From positions 1 through 64,000 of the forward strand of contig JBFHGJ010000005.1 of NCBI GenBank assembly GCA_041583135.1: DNA of 64,000 nt, in the 5' to 3' direction. The notes beneath the pieces were generated by a model, which ran no database searches, was not told the origin of the DNA, and saw nothing but the letters and a program-made list of their open reading frames with translations. Shown in pieces: positions 15,834-24,171 of the stretch (the first letter of the stretch is position 1; each line of letters begins with the position of its first letter). The position numbers and the translations under genes were made by a program. Source of the DNA: JABSOG01 sp041583135. GTDB lineage: Bacteria > Pseudomonadota > Gammaproteobacteria > Enterobacterales > Alteromonadaceae.

Positions 15834-18098
15834 ATGGAACCGACGCAACAATCTTTTGATCCCAGGTTAATGGAAAAACTGATCCCTTGGGTTAAAAAAC
15901 CGATTGCCGAACATGCCATCGTGGTGGTGGCCAGTGATTTTAATGCGGCCAAAAAACTGCAATTAAAAGGGGAACTGTTGGCCTGTTGGCAAGCGGCTTC
16001 GGCTGCAATGGATCACCGAGCGTTAAGCCGCAATACGGTGAGGGTGAGCTTTGGCGAGTATACCCATTATATTTCGTCGCGCGCGATGGGGGAGTTTAAC
16101 CGTCAGCGCAAACTGTATGAAAACTGCTATACCGTCGGTTTAAAGCAAAGTGTCGATAGCTTTGCTGCCGGTCTTATCGGTAGCAAGCTCTCCGTAGTGA
16201 AAGAATGCTTCATCAGCGGCTGGCGACTGGGTCCGAGTAAAGTGAAAGATTTTCGTCGCCGTAACGGCGAACGCTTGATGCTGGTTTCGCCGGTGGTGGC
16301 CAATTTCGCCGGTCAGATTTTCAAAGGTAAAACCACCAATATTTCAAACGGCGGGGCTTTGGTCTGCTTTGCAAAATCTGGTGCACCTCAAGTGGCGGTG
16401 GATGACCCCATTGCATTGACCTTTAACGAGCTGTGTCGTCAATACGAGCTGGACAGTCATTCGGTGCGCTATCAGGTGGTTAATGTTGATGATAGCGGCG
16501 ATGTGGTGCGGGTTGCGATGAAGCGAATGGACCAAAACAGCAAGTCGGAATTCGACCAGCTCATCGCCCATCTGATGAACGGCCATAAACGCCGCAATAA
16601 GCTCGATGTGGACAACACGGTAACGGCTTTGACGGCTCGTTGCCAAAACTTGGCGGCAACCTGTCAGCTTGAAGGTCAAATGGTGCTGTCACACCATCAG
16701 CAGCGTTATCACTTGTTGGTGTCGCAAGGACAAAGCTTGCTCTTGCAAGTTCAATTGCAGCTCGCCTCTGGTCTCATTCCGTTTATGGTTGAACACATTA
16801 AGGCCAAACAGGTAAAGCTGTTTCTTGCTTGGATGGATGCAAAAGAGCAAATGCACTGCGCCGATTTGACCGCGCTCAAAACCCAAGCGGGTAAAACCGA
16901 AGTGGTCAATCTATGGCGTCAGTCGCCATGGCACAAAGCGTTTCTGTTGAGCGCCGATGATATCGATCCACAACTGGCTGAGCTTGGTACCAGTTTACCT
17001 TGTAATGTCGCCCCCATAGTGTCAAAGCTCAATGCGCCTTTACCGGTCAAGGTGGCTCGTTTGTCTCAAGAGTTGGCAAAGATGACGTTAATTGAAGATG
17101 TCAGCGAGTTTGCCCAATTGCTTACCTCAAAGTGTCCAACCGTTGAGACCAACAATGCAGCGCCATATCGTCTGAAGTTAGGTAAAGGTCAGTTGCGTCA
17201 AGTACCGTTTGACAAACAGGCGCTCAGCGAGTTTGAAGGGACATTTCGTATCGGACTGCACTGTAAGGTCAAGGTGCACTCAAAGCAGTGGGTCAGCGTG
17301 ACCGGCTATACCAATACGCAAGAGGCTATGCTGACACTGCCACTGGAGAAATATGACTTGGGCGTCGGTGATGAACTGACGGTCGTTTGGTCAGTCGATG
17401 GTCATGAGAGCGCGTTACTCGGGGTTATTGATGATTACAGCGATATTCATCAAAGCGCCAAAATCAAATGGCTCAGCGAGGGCAGTAAAGTCAGTGGCGT
17501 GTTCCGTCAACTGGAGATCATGTGTGTGCTGAACCGTGCCATCACCGCCGATATTCACGCCAACAAACTCGATTTTGCGCTGAGAAACCTGATTTTATGC
17601 AACCTACCTAAGGCGTCGATTTTTGCCAAAGTCAAAGATCAAAATATCGCCTTGTGCGGATTGACTGCCACCGAGCGTTTGCCTGAGGTCTTTAGCGATG
17701 AGCATTATCGCACTAAACTCGATGTGCTGTTTTCTCCGGTGATCTTAAAGCAGATAGCATCAGGTGGTGTCGCTCAGCGTGATCTACTGTTGGTTAATGT
17801 GCAGCTCGATGAGCAAGGAGAGGTAGAGTCTCAGCGGGTTCGCCTCAGCGATTGCGATGATTATGCCAGCTTTTATTCTCAGTATCAGGCGCTTAGCATG
17901 AACGGTGAGTTGTATGTGTTTGTCATGGATGTGAGCGAACCGCGAATGCCCTGCGATGATGCGATTGTCAACATCGAATACAAGTATGTTTCCCACTACA
18001 ATCCAGCCAAGGCGAAAAAACTCGATGAAACGCTGGCTTATGACTTGTGTATTGGTCTTTTGGATATCTCTAAGGTTTTCAAGTCATTGATGGTATAG
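15834..18098 (+). CDS. Large PilZ-domain protein, second of a tandem pair
   Basis: A 754-residue paralog of the preceding protein, alignable end to end: both begin FDxxLxEKLIPxxxKP, both have DFRRRxGERLxLVS followed by a N-I-S-x-G-G motif, and both end HYxPxKAKKL...LxIGxxDxS. The PilZ motifs are intact (RRRNGER; TTNISNGG). Distance to the upstream gene is about 125 bases, so it may have its own promoter. ATG at 15834 follows ACGGAG; a TTG one codon earlier is unlikely. Retention of two diverged copies suggests different partners or c-di-GMP affinities. The stop is 15 bases from a convergent gene. Confidence 0.82.
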   Translation: MEPTQQSFDPRLMEKLIPWVKKPIAEHAIVVVASDFNAAKKLQLKGELLACWQAASAAMDHRALSRNTVRVSFGEYTHYISSRAMGEFNRQRKLYENCYTVGLKQSVDSFAAGLIGSKLSVVKECFISGWRLGPSKVKDFRRRNGERLMLVSPVVANFAGQIFKGKTTNISNGGALVCFAKSGAPQVAVDDPIALTFNELCRQYELDSHSVRYQVVNVDDSGDVVRVAMKRMDQNSKSEFDQLIAHLMNGHKRRNKLDVDNTVTALTARCQNLAATCQLEGQMVLSHHQQRYHLLVSQGQSLLLQVQLQLASGLIPFMVEHIKAKQVKLFLAWMDAKEQMHCADLTALKTQAGKTEVVNLWRQSPWHKAFLLSADDIDPQLAELGTSLPCNVAPIVSKLNAPLPVKVARLSQELAKMTLIEDVSEFAQLLTSKCPTVETNNAAPYRLKLGKGQLRQVPFDKQALSEFEGTFRIGLHCKVKVHSKQWVSVTGYTNTQEAMLTLPLEKYDLGVGDELTVVWSVDGHESALLGVIDDYSDIHQSAKIKWLSEGSKVSGVFRQLEIMCVLNRAITADIHANKLDFALRNLILCNLPKASIFAKVKDQNIALCGLTATERLPEVFSDEHYRTKLDVLFSPVILKQIASGGVAQRDLLLVNVQLDEQGEVESQRVRLSDCDDYASFYSQYQALSMNGELYVFVMDVSEPRMPCDDAIVNIEYKYVSHYNPAKAKKLDETLAYDLCIGLLDISKVFKSLMV

Positions 18099-18113
18099 CT
18101 TTGTCGGTGCCGG

Positions 18114-18872
18114 CTAATCAAGATACTCGGTGTGTGCCCATTTGGTCATGATGCGTTCATAGGTGCCGTTGCGCTTGAGCTCTTGATACGCCTGTTGAAA
18201 CCGGGCCACGCGCGCATCGCTGGTTTTTAGACTAAAGGCAATAGACAGTTTGACGACTTCTTGTTTGATTGGATACACCGCAGTAAGGGCGTCAAAATGA
18301 TACTTACTGCCTTTGAGTATGTATAAGATCAGCGGCTTTGAGCCGATGTAGAGGTCGGCCCTTTGACGAAAAACCATGCCGATGGCATGGCTGATGTTGG
18401 CCGTGACAATCAGGTGGGTGGGCTCGACAAAGCCGTTTTGCACCAACAATTGGTGCTCTAGGTTTTCTCTGGCAACTGCGGTACGAAATCGTTTGGCATC
18501 TTGCAGGGTATCGATATTGATGTCGCTACGGTTTTTGAGCTTCCAAAAGGCATTTTCGAGGTTGTAGATCAGGCCAACCCATTTAAACTGTGGTTCACGT
18601 TCGGCATTACGGCCGAGGGAAAAGATCAACACATTGGGTTGCTCTTGCGCTATCTTATAGCTTCTGGCCCAGTTGTGTGCCAAGATCTGAGCGTCTTCTC
18701 CTACTTCCTGCAACAGCGCTTGGACTATCTCGGTCGATAGCCCGCCGACAACGTGTCCTTTGTCTACGATTTGAAAAGGCGGTAACGGTTCGGTGACGAT
18801 CTTAAGCGGAGGCTGAGCACCGAGCGCCCACGGACTGAAGCAACAAAGCAGCAACTGCCACATTTTGATCAT
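18114..18872 (-). CDS. Orphan periplasmic solute-binding protein, SBP_bac_3 type
   Basis: A 252-residue protein with a signal peptide (to about residue 19, ALGA) and a family-3 extracellular solute-binding fold: LKIVTEPLPPFQIVDKG at the start, GLSTEIVQALLQEVG, and a C-terminal ARFQQAYQELKRNGTYERIMTKW. These normally bind polar amino acids for ABC importers, but no permease or ATPase gene is nearby. Such orphan proteins are common in this order and their ligands are generally unknown. GGAGG nine bases before the ATG fixes the start at 18872. Confidence 0.82.
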   Translation of the reverse strand: MIKMWQLLLCCFSPWALGAQPPLKIVTEPLPPFQIVDKGHVVGGLSTEIVQALLQEVGEDAQILAHNWARSYKIAQEQPNVLIFSLGRNAEREPQFKWVGLIYNLENAFWKLKNRSDINIDTLQDAKRFRTAVARENLEHQLLVQNGFVEPTHLIVTANISHAIGMVFRQRADLYIGSKPLILYILKGSKYHFDALTAVYPIKQEVVKLSIAFSLKTSDARVARFQQAYQELKRNGTYERIMTKWAHTEYLD

Positions 18873-19019
18873 TTGGGTTTACCTCCCTTAGAGAAGTATT
18901 GCGTTAAATTGACAGAAATCAAGTTATATCGCGGTTTTGCCAGTACCTCCCTCACAGTTGCAATTTAGGTCGAGCTTGCTTATTGTGGTCCGATGTCTTT
19001 AGGAGCTGAAACAATTTAG

Positions 19020-19802
19020 GTGCAATTCATGTCACAAGTCGTTATTCACTTTGCTCATGCCAATGGCTTTGCCGCGACAACCTATCGTTATTTATTTGAA
19101 CTGATGCCCCAGGTCGAGGTGCATTATGTCGAGGCACTAGGGCATGGCCGTCACAGACTCAACGGCGATTGGCATAACCTCGCCGATGAAGTCATTGAAT
19201 CGGTTGAACGCTGTGGCAAGGCGCCCGTTGTTGGCGTAGGGCACTCTTTGGGGGCGGTGGTGACATTGATGGCGGCGGCAAAACGACCGGATTTGTTTTC
19301 CAAGGTCGTTTTACTGGACCCTGTTTTGTTTGCAAGGCGCAAAAGGTGGTTGATAGGCCTGATGCGAACCTTGGGTTTAGGCGATAGAGTAGGGCCAATA
19401 CGCAGGACGTTGGTACGTAAATGGCAATTTGACTCCCATGATGAAGCGCATCGTTATTTCTCCGATAAATCATTGTTCAAAGACTTTCATCCGCGCTGCT
19501 TTGACGACTATGTCAAACATGGTTTAAAGCCGGGCAATCAAGGCCTTGAACTGGTGTTTTCGCCGCAAGTCGAAGCCGAAATTTTCAGAACCTTGCCGAT
19601 TATCCTGCCCAAAACGTTTGCCAAAGTTAACGGCTGTGTGCTCTATGGCAATCGCAGCGATATTTTAAAATCAGTGGATTTACGCTGGTGGCGTAAGCAT
19701 CTGTCACAGTTTGAAATGATCCCTATCGATGGCGGGCATCTTTTTGTACAAGAAAATCCGCAGCAAACTGCCAAGGTGTTGTTTGATTGTATCTGTCGCT
19801 AG
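19020..19802 (+). CDS. Alpha/beta hydrolase
   Basis: The 260-residue protein shows the hydrolase fold landmarks: an oxyanion-type HFAHANGF near the N terminus, the nucleophile elbow GVGHSLGA (Ser near 76) followed by helix AVVTLMAAAKRPD, and the C-terminal GGHLFVQENP with the catalytic histidine. The acid residue is probably the aspartate in GNRSDIL. It is cytosolic and the substrate is unknown. The start is either GTG 19020 or ATG 19029; AGGAG at 19001 favours the former only weakly. It stands alone. Confidence 0.8.
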   Translation: MQFMSQVVIHFAHANGFAATTYRYLFELMPQVEVHYVEALGHGRHRLNGDWHNLADEVIESVERCGKAPVVGVGHSLGAVVTLMAAAKRPDLFSKVVLLDPVLFARRKRWLIGLMRTLGLGDRVGPIRRTLVRKWQFDSHDEAHRYFSDKSLFKDFHPRCFDDYVKHGLKPGNQGLELVFSPQVEAEIFRTLPIILPKTFAKVNGCVLYGNRSDILKSVDLRWWRKHLSQFEMIPIDGGHLFVQENPQQTAKVLFDCICR

Positions 19803-19851
19803 CGACTTAAGTTGCTTCCAAAAAATCTGATAACGATACAAAGAAGTTTGA

Positions 19852-19880
19852 TTCGTTTGGCGCGTCTGCGCGTAAACGAA
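19852..19880. terminator. Hairpin between the hydrolase gene and the DUF2589 operon
   Basis: TTCGTTT (19852-19858) pairs with AAACGAA (19874-19880), and GCGC repeats inside extend the stem. It lies between convergent transcription units and probably ends both. Confidence 0.55.
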
Positions 19881-19948
19881 CCTCAATTCGGGTTAAAGGG
19901 GGTCAGCTGACCTAAGCGCCACACCAAACTCGAACATATTGAGGTTAA

Positions 19949-20851
19949 TTATAGGTCTCCTTTTTCCAGTAACGTATAGCTGAATTTATTGCCGCGAATG
20001 TTCTTTGAACGCTGTGCCAAATCCATCATCAAGTTAAAATCTGCCGCTTTTTTAAAAACTTGGCAACCAGCGGAATAGGGGCCTACATAACTTGATTCAG
20101 TAGAAGACGAGCGGTGTATGTTGATACCGAAATATCCTTCATAGGTTTGGCCGTTGCGGTCGAGTTTGTTATCCATATTGCCATCACGCCACACTTTTAC
20201 GGGGCCTCCTCGTTGGCATAGAGCGAGATATTTTTTGCCATGGTAATCTATTTTATAGACATCGCGGTATTGGCCGGGCTGTAATATTGCAGCCCCGTTT
20301 TTGTTGGCGAGCTTTTGTTGGGTATAGGTTTTACCGGGATCTGTCGTGATGGCAAAGCAGTGACATTTGAACTGTTTTTGCTCATCGCGATATATCAGCA
20401 GCATCTCATCGTCGAAATGGTCGATGACGGTAGACGGGGAGCGCACACCAATAATGTTGAGAAAATAAGCGTCTTCATCGTCGAAGAAAGTATACCCTTT
20501 ACGTTCAAGTGCCCGTTTTACACTGTCTATTCTAGCCATACCAGTAACGCCTTGAGTGTGACTTCGGCGGTCAGCATTGTTTGCGGTTGTGCCGGTTTGC
20601 TGTTGCGGCTCATGGCGGTCTGCTAGAAGTGCTTTCCACGTGTTGGGACCGACTATACCATCACGACTGAGTCCTTTTAGGTGTTGAAAATTCTTCACTT
20701 CTCGTTCGGTATTTGGGCCAAAATCACCGTCAACAAAGTCTTCATCCAGCTCACGATGTTTGACCAAACGATATTGCATTTTAGCGACAAAATCATTGCG
20801 CATCGGTTTACGCACAGTAGGGTGTTTGGTTCTGCTATAGCTTTCTGCCAT
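19949..20851 (-). CDS. Peptidoglycan-binding protein with L,D-transpeptidase-like C-terminal domain
   Basis: The 300-residue protein has no signal peptide. Residues about 20-76 form a PG_binding_1 domain (MQYRLVKHRELDEDFVDGDFG, then VKNFQHLKGLSRDGIVGPNTWKALL). Residues about 120-295 resemble the YkuD/L,D-transpeptidase-like fold: H246 in FGINIHR and S260-A-G-C263, the HxnSxGC catalytic pattern. Such domains may crosslink, cut or just bind peptidoglycan. ATG at 20851 is chosen because GGAGATAA lies just upstream; the frame is open a further 31 codons into the zinc-ribbon gene. It is the last gene of the DUF2589 operon, five bases after the zinc-ribbon stop. With no export signal it needs another route to the wall, or acts on lysis. 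Confidence 0.72.
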   Translation of the reverse strand: MAESYSRTKHPTVRKPMRNDFVAKMQYRLVKHRELDEDFVDGDFGPNTEREVKNFQHLKGLSRDGIVGPNTWKALLADRHEPQQQTGTTANNADRRSHTQGVTGMARIDSVKRALERKGYTFFDDEDAYFLNIIGVRSPSTVIDHFDDEMLLIYRDEQKQFKCHCFAITTDPGKTYTQQKLANKNGAAILQPGQYRDVYKIDYHGKKYLALCQRGGPVKVWRDGNMDNKLDRNGQTYEGYFGINIHRSSSTESSYVGPYSAGCQVFKKAADFNLMMDLAQRSKNIRGNKFSYTLLEKGDL

Positions 20852-20855
20852 GGCT

Positions 20856-21146
20856 TTATCTCCTTGATGATCGGCTTTGTCTCGGTTGTCTCGCTCGCCC
20901 GCGTCTACGTTTGTTTTCAGGTTCGAGTTTGTGCTGCTCGACATGAGCTCGGGCTTGTTCTACCCCTTCCATTGCTTTGTCTACGACATTTAATGCCTTG
21001 GCACTTTGTTCGCGGTTGAGCAGCAATTCCAAATGACAGAAATGACAAACAACTTTGCCGGTGTTGATCATTTCAAAGTAGTTGACGATAATTTTGTTAT
21101 TGCACTGAGGGCAGTGAAATCCGGTGGCTTGTGCTAATTGTTCCAT
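20856..21146 (-). CDS. Small zinc-ribbon protein of the DUF2589 operon
   Basis: A 96-residue protein. Residues 12-40 carry two CxxC motifs (CPQC and CHFC), a zinc ribbon typical of small adaptor proteins; the middle is helical and acidic and the last 20 residues are extremely basic (KRRRGRARQPRQSRSSRR), which could bind nucleic acid or a membrane. I know no function. It lies nine bases after the upstream DUF2589 stop and five before the next gene, so it is translated as part of the operon. Confidence 0.68.
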   Translation of the reverse strand: MEQLAQATGFHCPQCNNKIIVNYFEMINTGKVVCHFCHLELLLNREQSAKALNVVDKAMEGVEQARAHVEQHKLEPENKRRRGRARQPRQSRSSRR

Positions 21147-21155
21147 GAGCGCTCC

Positions 21156-21704
21156 TTAAGATTCAACGTCATCGTTAGCACCGAGCTCGGCTAGATTCAA
21201 TAGTCGCTCTATGCCCAGTGGAAAATCCGATTGACTCATGACCATTTTGACACTGAGGTCGGCTTCACTGGTATTCGAACTTGTAGATTTGTTTTTGCCT
21301 GAGCCGCTACGGGCGAACGATGTTTGTAATCGTGAGGCCTTTTTGCCACTTAGGTTTCTTTTGCCTGAGCCTGAAAGTGAGGCTTCGGTTTCGCTGGTTT
21401 CAATATCTTCAATCTTGAGGTTAAAACTCAACTCTGCCCGTTCGATATTCAAAATTGGGATTGGCACGAGGGACAGTAGAGGAATTTGCACGTTATGGGT
21501 GGTCAATGTGCCTTGTTCGTTACGCCTTTGCATCGAAAACGACACCATACGCATCTTACCCATACCTGTACTGTTTTCGTCTTTCTCAAATCCTACCTGT
21601 TCAATAAAGTCAGCAGTGGTCGCTGCAGATTCAGCATCTGCCTCAATAATGGCCCGCACTTGTGATGATAACAAAGAAGAGAAATCAAACGCCTTTTTAA
21701 TCAT
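21156..21704 (-). CDS. DUF2589-type protein (third in the operon)
   Basis: A 182-residue protein matching the first gene of the operon in layout: an N-terminal helix with ALA-rich face (LLSSQVRAIIEADAESAATTADFIEQVGF), then MRMVSFSMQRRNEQG and a beta-rich core with VQIPLLSLVPIPILNIERAELSFNLKI. The C-terminal part has a low-complexity Ser/Gly/Lys stretch (about 115-145). No signal peptide or membrane helix. Pfam DUF2589 has no assigned function; the repeated use of three related proteins in one operon suggests a hetero-oligomeric assembly. The gap to the upstream gene is 12 bases. Confidence 0.75.
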   Translation of the reverse strand: MIKKAFDFSSLLSSQVRAIIEADAESAATTADFIEQVGFEKDENSTGMGKMRMVSFSMQRRNEQGTLTTHNVQIPLLSLVPIPILNIERAELSFNLKIEDIETSETEASLSGSGKRNLSGKKASRLQTSFARSGSGKNKSTSSNTSEADLSVKMVMSQSDFPLGIERLLNLAELGANDDVES

Positions 21705-21716
21705 GTGTGTATACCT

Positions 21717-22496
21717 TTATTGGATGGCTTTTAGAATTAAACCGTTTTCGCTTTCAATCCACTCGTATTCGTCCATTGACAAACTCATATTGAGGGTGGA
21801 GATTTTTTCATTACTGACCTTGCCCAGCAACGCCTTATCTACCACAAGCTTAGGTTTGTGTGGGGAAGCTGTTGTCGGCTGGCTGGTTTTTGCCGTTTTG
21901 CCGAGGTGGGTTTTGAGGTCTTTTTGGTAAGCCGTGAGCGCTTTTTCGAGCATACTATTGACGATGGTTTGATCCGCTTGAGCTTTAAGCTTACTCTTGG
22001 CGAGATAAGTTTTGGTGGTTTTCAAGGTTTTGTCGTTATTGACCTCAGTTGAGTCTTTGGCGGTGGCGCTAATCAAGGCGTTGGCTAGCCTAGTTTGCAA
22101 AACTCTTTGTTCCTGGGCGGTCATTTTCGTTTTGGTTATTAAAGATTTGACTTCATCAGAAGTGAGAACTGTAGTGACGCTTCTACCTGCCAAAGTTCGT
22201 ATGACCGCTTCTCGTTTAGCTTGCTCTATTTCATCATCACCGTTGCTTGCCGCTTTTTCATCGGCAGTGTCGTCTTGTGATGTATGGTTTGGTAGCTGCG
22301 TATCTTGTTCGTCATCAATGACAAATTTAAGTGAGAGATCGAAGTTGTCGATCCTTAACCCTGGCACCGGTAACATGCCCATGATTGGGTCTTCCTTTTG
22401 ATTTTCTGCTATCTCCTTGGTAAGGTTCATTGCCGATTTTTGCGCCTGAATCAACTCAGACATCAGTGATCCCACTATTTGGGCTACATCTGCCAT
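21717..22496 (-). CDS. DUF2589-related protein with long helical insert (second in the operon)
   Basis: A 259-residue protein. Residues 1-60 keep the family's N-terminal helix and the MLPVPGLRIDNFDLSLKFVID strand pair that corresponds to VPIPxLxIxxxxxxF in the two neighbours. In place of the usual core there is a long Lys/Ala/Thr-rich helical insert (about 70-200), and the family-like C-terminal strand returns at about 225-259 (KISTLNMSLSMDEYEW). It is more diverged than the flanking paralogs, so assignment to DUF2589 is by context and core motif. It is 41 bases after the first gene and 12 before the third. Confidence 0.66.
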   Translation of the reverse strand: MADVAQIVGSLMSELIQAQKSAMNLTKEIAENQKEDPIMGMLPVPGLRIDNFDLSLKFVIDDEQDTQLPNHTSQDDTADEKAASNGDDEIEQAKREAVIRTLAGRSVTTVLTSDEVKSLITKTKMTAQEQRVLQTRLANALISATAKDSTEVNNDKTLKTTKTYLAKSKLKAQADQTIVNSMLEKALTAYQKDLKTHLGKTAKTSQPTTASPHKPKLVVDKALLGKVSNEKISTLNMSLSMDEYEWIESENGLILKAIQ

Positions 22497-22537
22497 AACT
22501 TCGTCTCTGCATGTTGTTATTAATAGGTATTACGTTT

Positions 22538-23140
22538 TTACTCTGTCTGCTCGGTGATAGCAGTTTCAAACAAGTCTAAAATTCGTCCCATGCCGCCGGG
22601 AATGTCGTCTTGCACCGCTCGAACATTGATATTGATGGTATGCTCGGTTTTGTAGCGGTTAGAGGTCGATTTACTGGATGAATGTTTGGTTGAGATAGAG
22701 GCTTTGAGCCCCACCTTGACTGGCGACAAAAAGCTTTTGTAGCTGGCATCAAGCTCGGTATCACTGGAGATTTCACCTATCTTGTTAGTTTCTCTAACCA
22801 TCTCTTCGGTTATTTTAGAGGTGAAGTCAATGGTCATGTCATCAATACGCAGGTAAGGGATAGGCACTATGGTTAAAATAGGAACGGTCAACGTGATATC
22901 GTCCAACGCGCCTTCTGCATTGCGAGATTTATAGGTGAAAGAAACCATTCTGACGTCACCGAATTCCTGCTCGTCCTCAGATTCACCTGCTGCCGGTGGC
23001 GCTTTGGTAAAACCGACTGAACGAATAAAATCAATTGAGGTTTGTGCCGCTTGAGCTTGGGCTTCTACTGCTGCGGTCATAGGACCACCAATCAGTCTGC
23101 CATAGGGGATACTGCCTAAAATTCTGTTAGCGTAACTCAT
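22538..23140 (-). CDS. DUF2589-type protein (first in the operon)
   Basis: A 200-residue cytosolic protein. The N-terminal helix (GPMTAAVEAQAQAAQTSIDFIRSVGF) is followed by DVRMVSFTYKSRNAEG and the core TVPILTIVPIPYLRIDDMTIDF, closely matching the third gene; the C-terminal half is strand-rich (ASISTKHSSSKSTSNRYKTEHTININVRA). This is the Pfam DUF2589 pattern as I recall it; no molecular function is known to me. It opens a five-gene operon transcribed away from the tetR/RND locus. Confidence 0.78.
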   Translation of the reverse strand: MSYANRILGSIPYGRLIGGPMTAAVEAQAQAAQTSIDFIRSVGFTKAPPAAGESEDEQEFGDVRMVSFTYKSRNAEGALDDITLTVPILTIVPIPYLRIDDMTIDFTSKITEEMVRETNKIGEISSDTELDASYKSFLSPVKVGLKASISTKHSSSKSTSNRYKTEHTININVRAVQDDIPGGMGRILDLFETAITEQTE

Positions 23141-23496
23141 ACCTAATATTCCTATAAGTGGTTTACGGAACAGTCACTTTATCCGAGCCAGTGTCTCTTC
23201 GGGTTTGAGCTTAAAGTCTTATTCCGATTTCTAAACTAATGATGATTTCCGTGTTCTTCCCTAGTGTAAACCCAAGGTTGGAAATGGAAATTGAGATGTT
23301 GCTTAAGTCGTCAAGCTTTAAAAAAGGTAATTCAGAGGGGTACAAAGTGCAAATTATAAACAGCATGAATTCAGCAAAAAGATAAATTGATACAAATGTC
23401 TTATTTTATTGATAGCGTTTCTTTTATTGGAATTTATCTTTAATCAAAACCGACATTGCGGTTAATTAAATCCCTCGCAATATATTCTGTCAGCGC
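23141..23496. other. Divergent intergenic region between the DUF2589 operon and tetR
   Basis: About 350 bases without a plausible gene. The half nearer the DUF2589 operon must hold its promoter on the minus strand, but I see no near-consensus pair. The half nearer tetR is very AT-rich. The operator/promoter of tetR follows directly. Confidence 0.45.
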
Positions 23497-23520
23497 TATG
23501 ATTTAATCACCTGATTAAAT
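23497..23520 (+). promoter_or_regulatory. Perfect TetR-type operator over the tetR promoter
   Basis: ATTTAATCACCTGATTAAAT (23501-23520) is a perfect 9-2-9 dyad ending 12 bases before the tetR start. A -10-like TATGAT (23497-23502) overlaps its left edge, so the dyad covers the expected transcription start. This is the classic position for autorepression by a TetR dimer and would put the whole efflux operon under its control. Confidence 0.7.
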
Positions 23521-23532
23521 TCTTGGGCACGA

Positions 23533-24171
23533 GTGTTGAACAAAAAAGGTAGACCCCAAGGCGAAAAGCCTGACGCCCGTGAGGCGTTGATTAAAGCTGC
23601 ACGCTATAAATTTCTCAATAAAGCTTACGATAAGGTCAGTATTCGTGAACTGGCGCAGTATGCCGGGGTGAACTCGGCAATGATCAAATATTACTTCGAG
23701 AGTAAAGAAGGGCTGTATCGAGCAATGATAATGGAAGTCACCGGACAGGTTATCGGCAACATCAAAAGCCGCCTGCAAAGCGGCGATTTTATGTCGGTCG
23801 AGGGCTTTTTTCGCAGCTTTGTTGATGTCATCAAACAATCACCGGAGTTTCCCCTGCTGATGCTCAAAGAAGTGATGCTAGGTCAGGGCGTAAGCCGCCA
23901 ATATCTGATCGAACAGCTTAGCCAAACCCATGTGAAGGTGATTGACCAAGTGTTTGAACATTTTCACGCCAAAGGACGTATCAAAGCCGGAGTTGACCCC
24001 AAAATGTTTAGGATGTCTTTGATGAGTTTAACCTTAAACCCTTGGTATATGCGCGAACTGCTGGGCATTATCGAGGGGGTTGATTACGACGATGCCTTTT
24101 TAGAACGTTTGATAGCCCATAACACTTTATTGATAGAACAAGGATTCTTTGTAGGAGAAGACCATGAGTGA
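23533..24171 (+). CDS. TetR-family repressor of the RND efflux operon
   Basis: The 212-residue protein has an N-terminal TetR helix-turn-helix (REALIKAARYKFLNKAYDKVSIRELAQYAGVNSAMIKYYFESKEGL), with a CecR-like C-terminal ligand domain. It begins with GTG, directly after a perfect dyad that is its likely operator. Its last eight bases overlap the periplasmic adaptor gene, so the repressor and pump are one operon: tetR, adaptor, permease. The inducing ligand is unknown. No outer-membrane factor gene is present, so the pump presumably uses a TolC encoded elsewhere. Confidence 0.88.
   Translation: MLNKKGRPQGEKPDAREALIKAARYKFLNKAYDKVSIRELAQYAGVNSAMIKYYFESKEGLYRAMIMEVTGQVIGNIKSRLQSGDFMSVEGFFRSFVDVIKQSPEFPLLMLKEVMLGQGVSRQYLIEQLSQTHVKVIDQVFEHFHAKGRIKAGVDPKMFRMSLMSLTLNPWYMRELLGIIEGVDYDDAFLERLIAHNTLLIEQGFFVGEDHE

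Noticed and set aside
21238..21930. 230-codon plus-strand open frame over two DUF2589 genes
   Set aside because: It spans the junction of two well-supported minus-strand genes and mirrors their codons; hydrophobic stretches come from reverse-complemented Ser/Lys codons.
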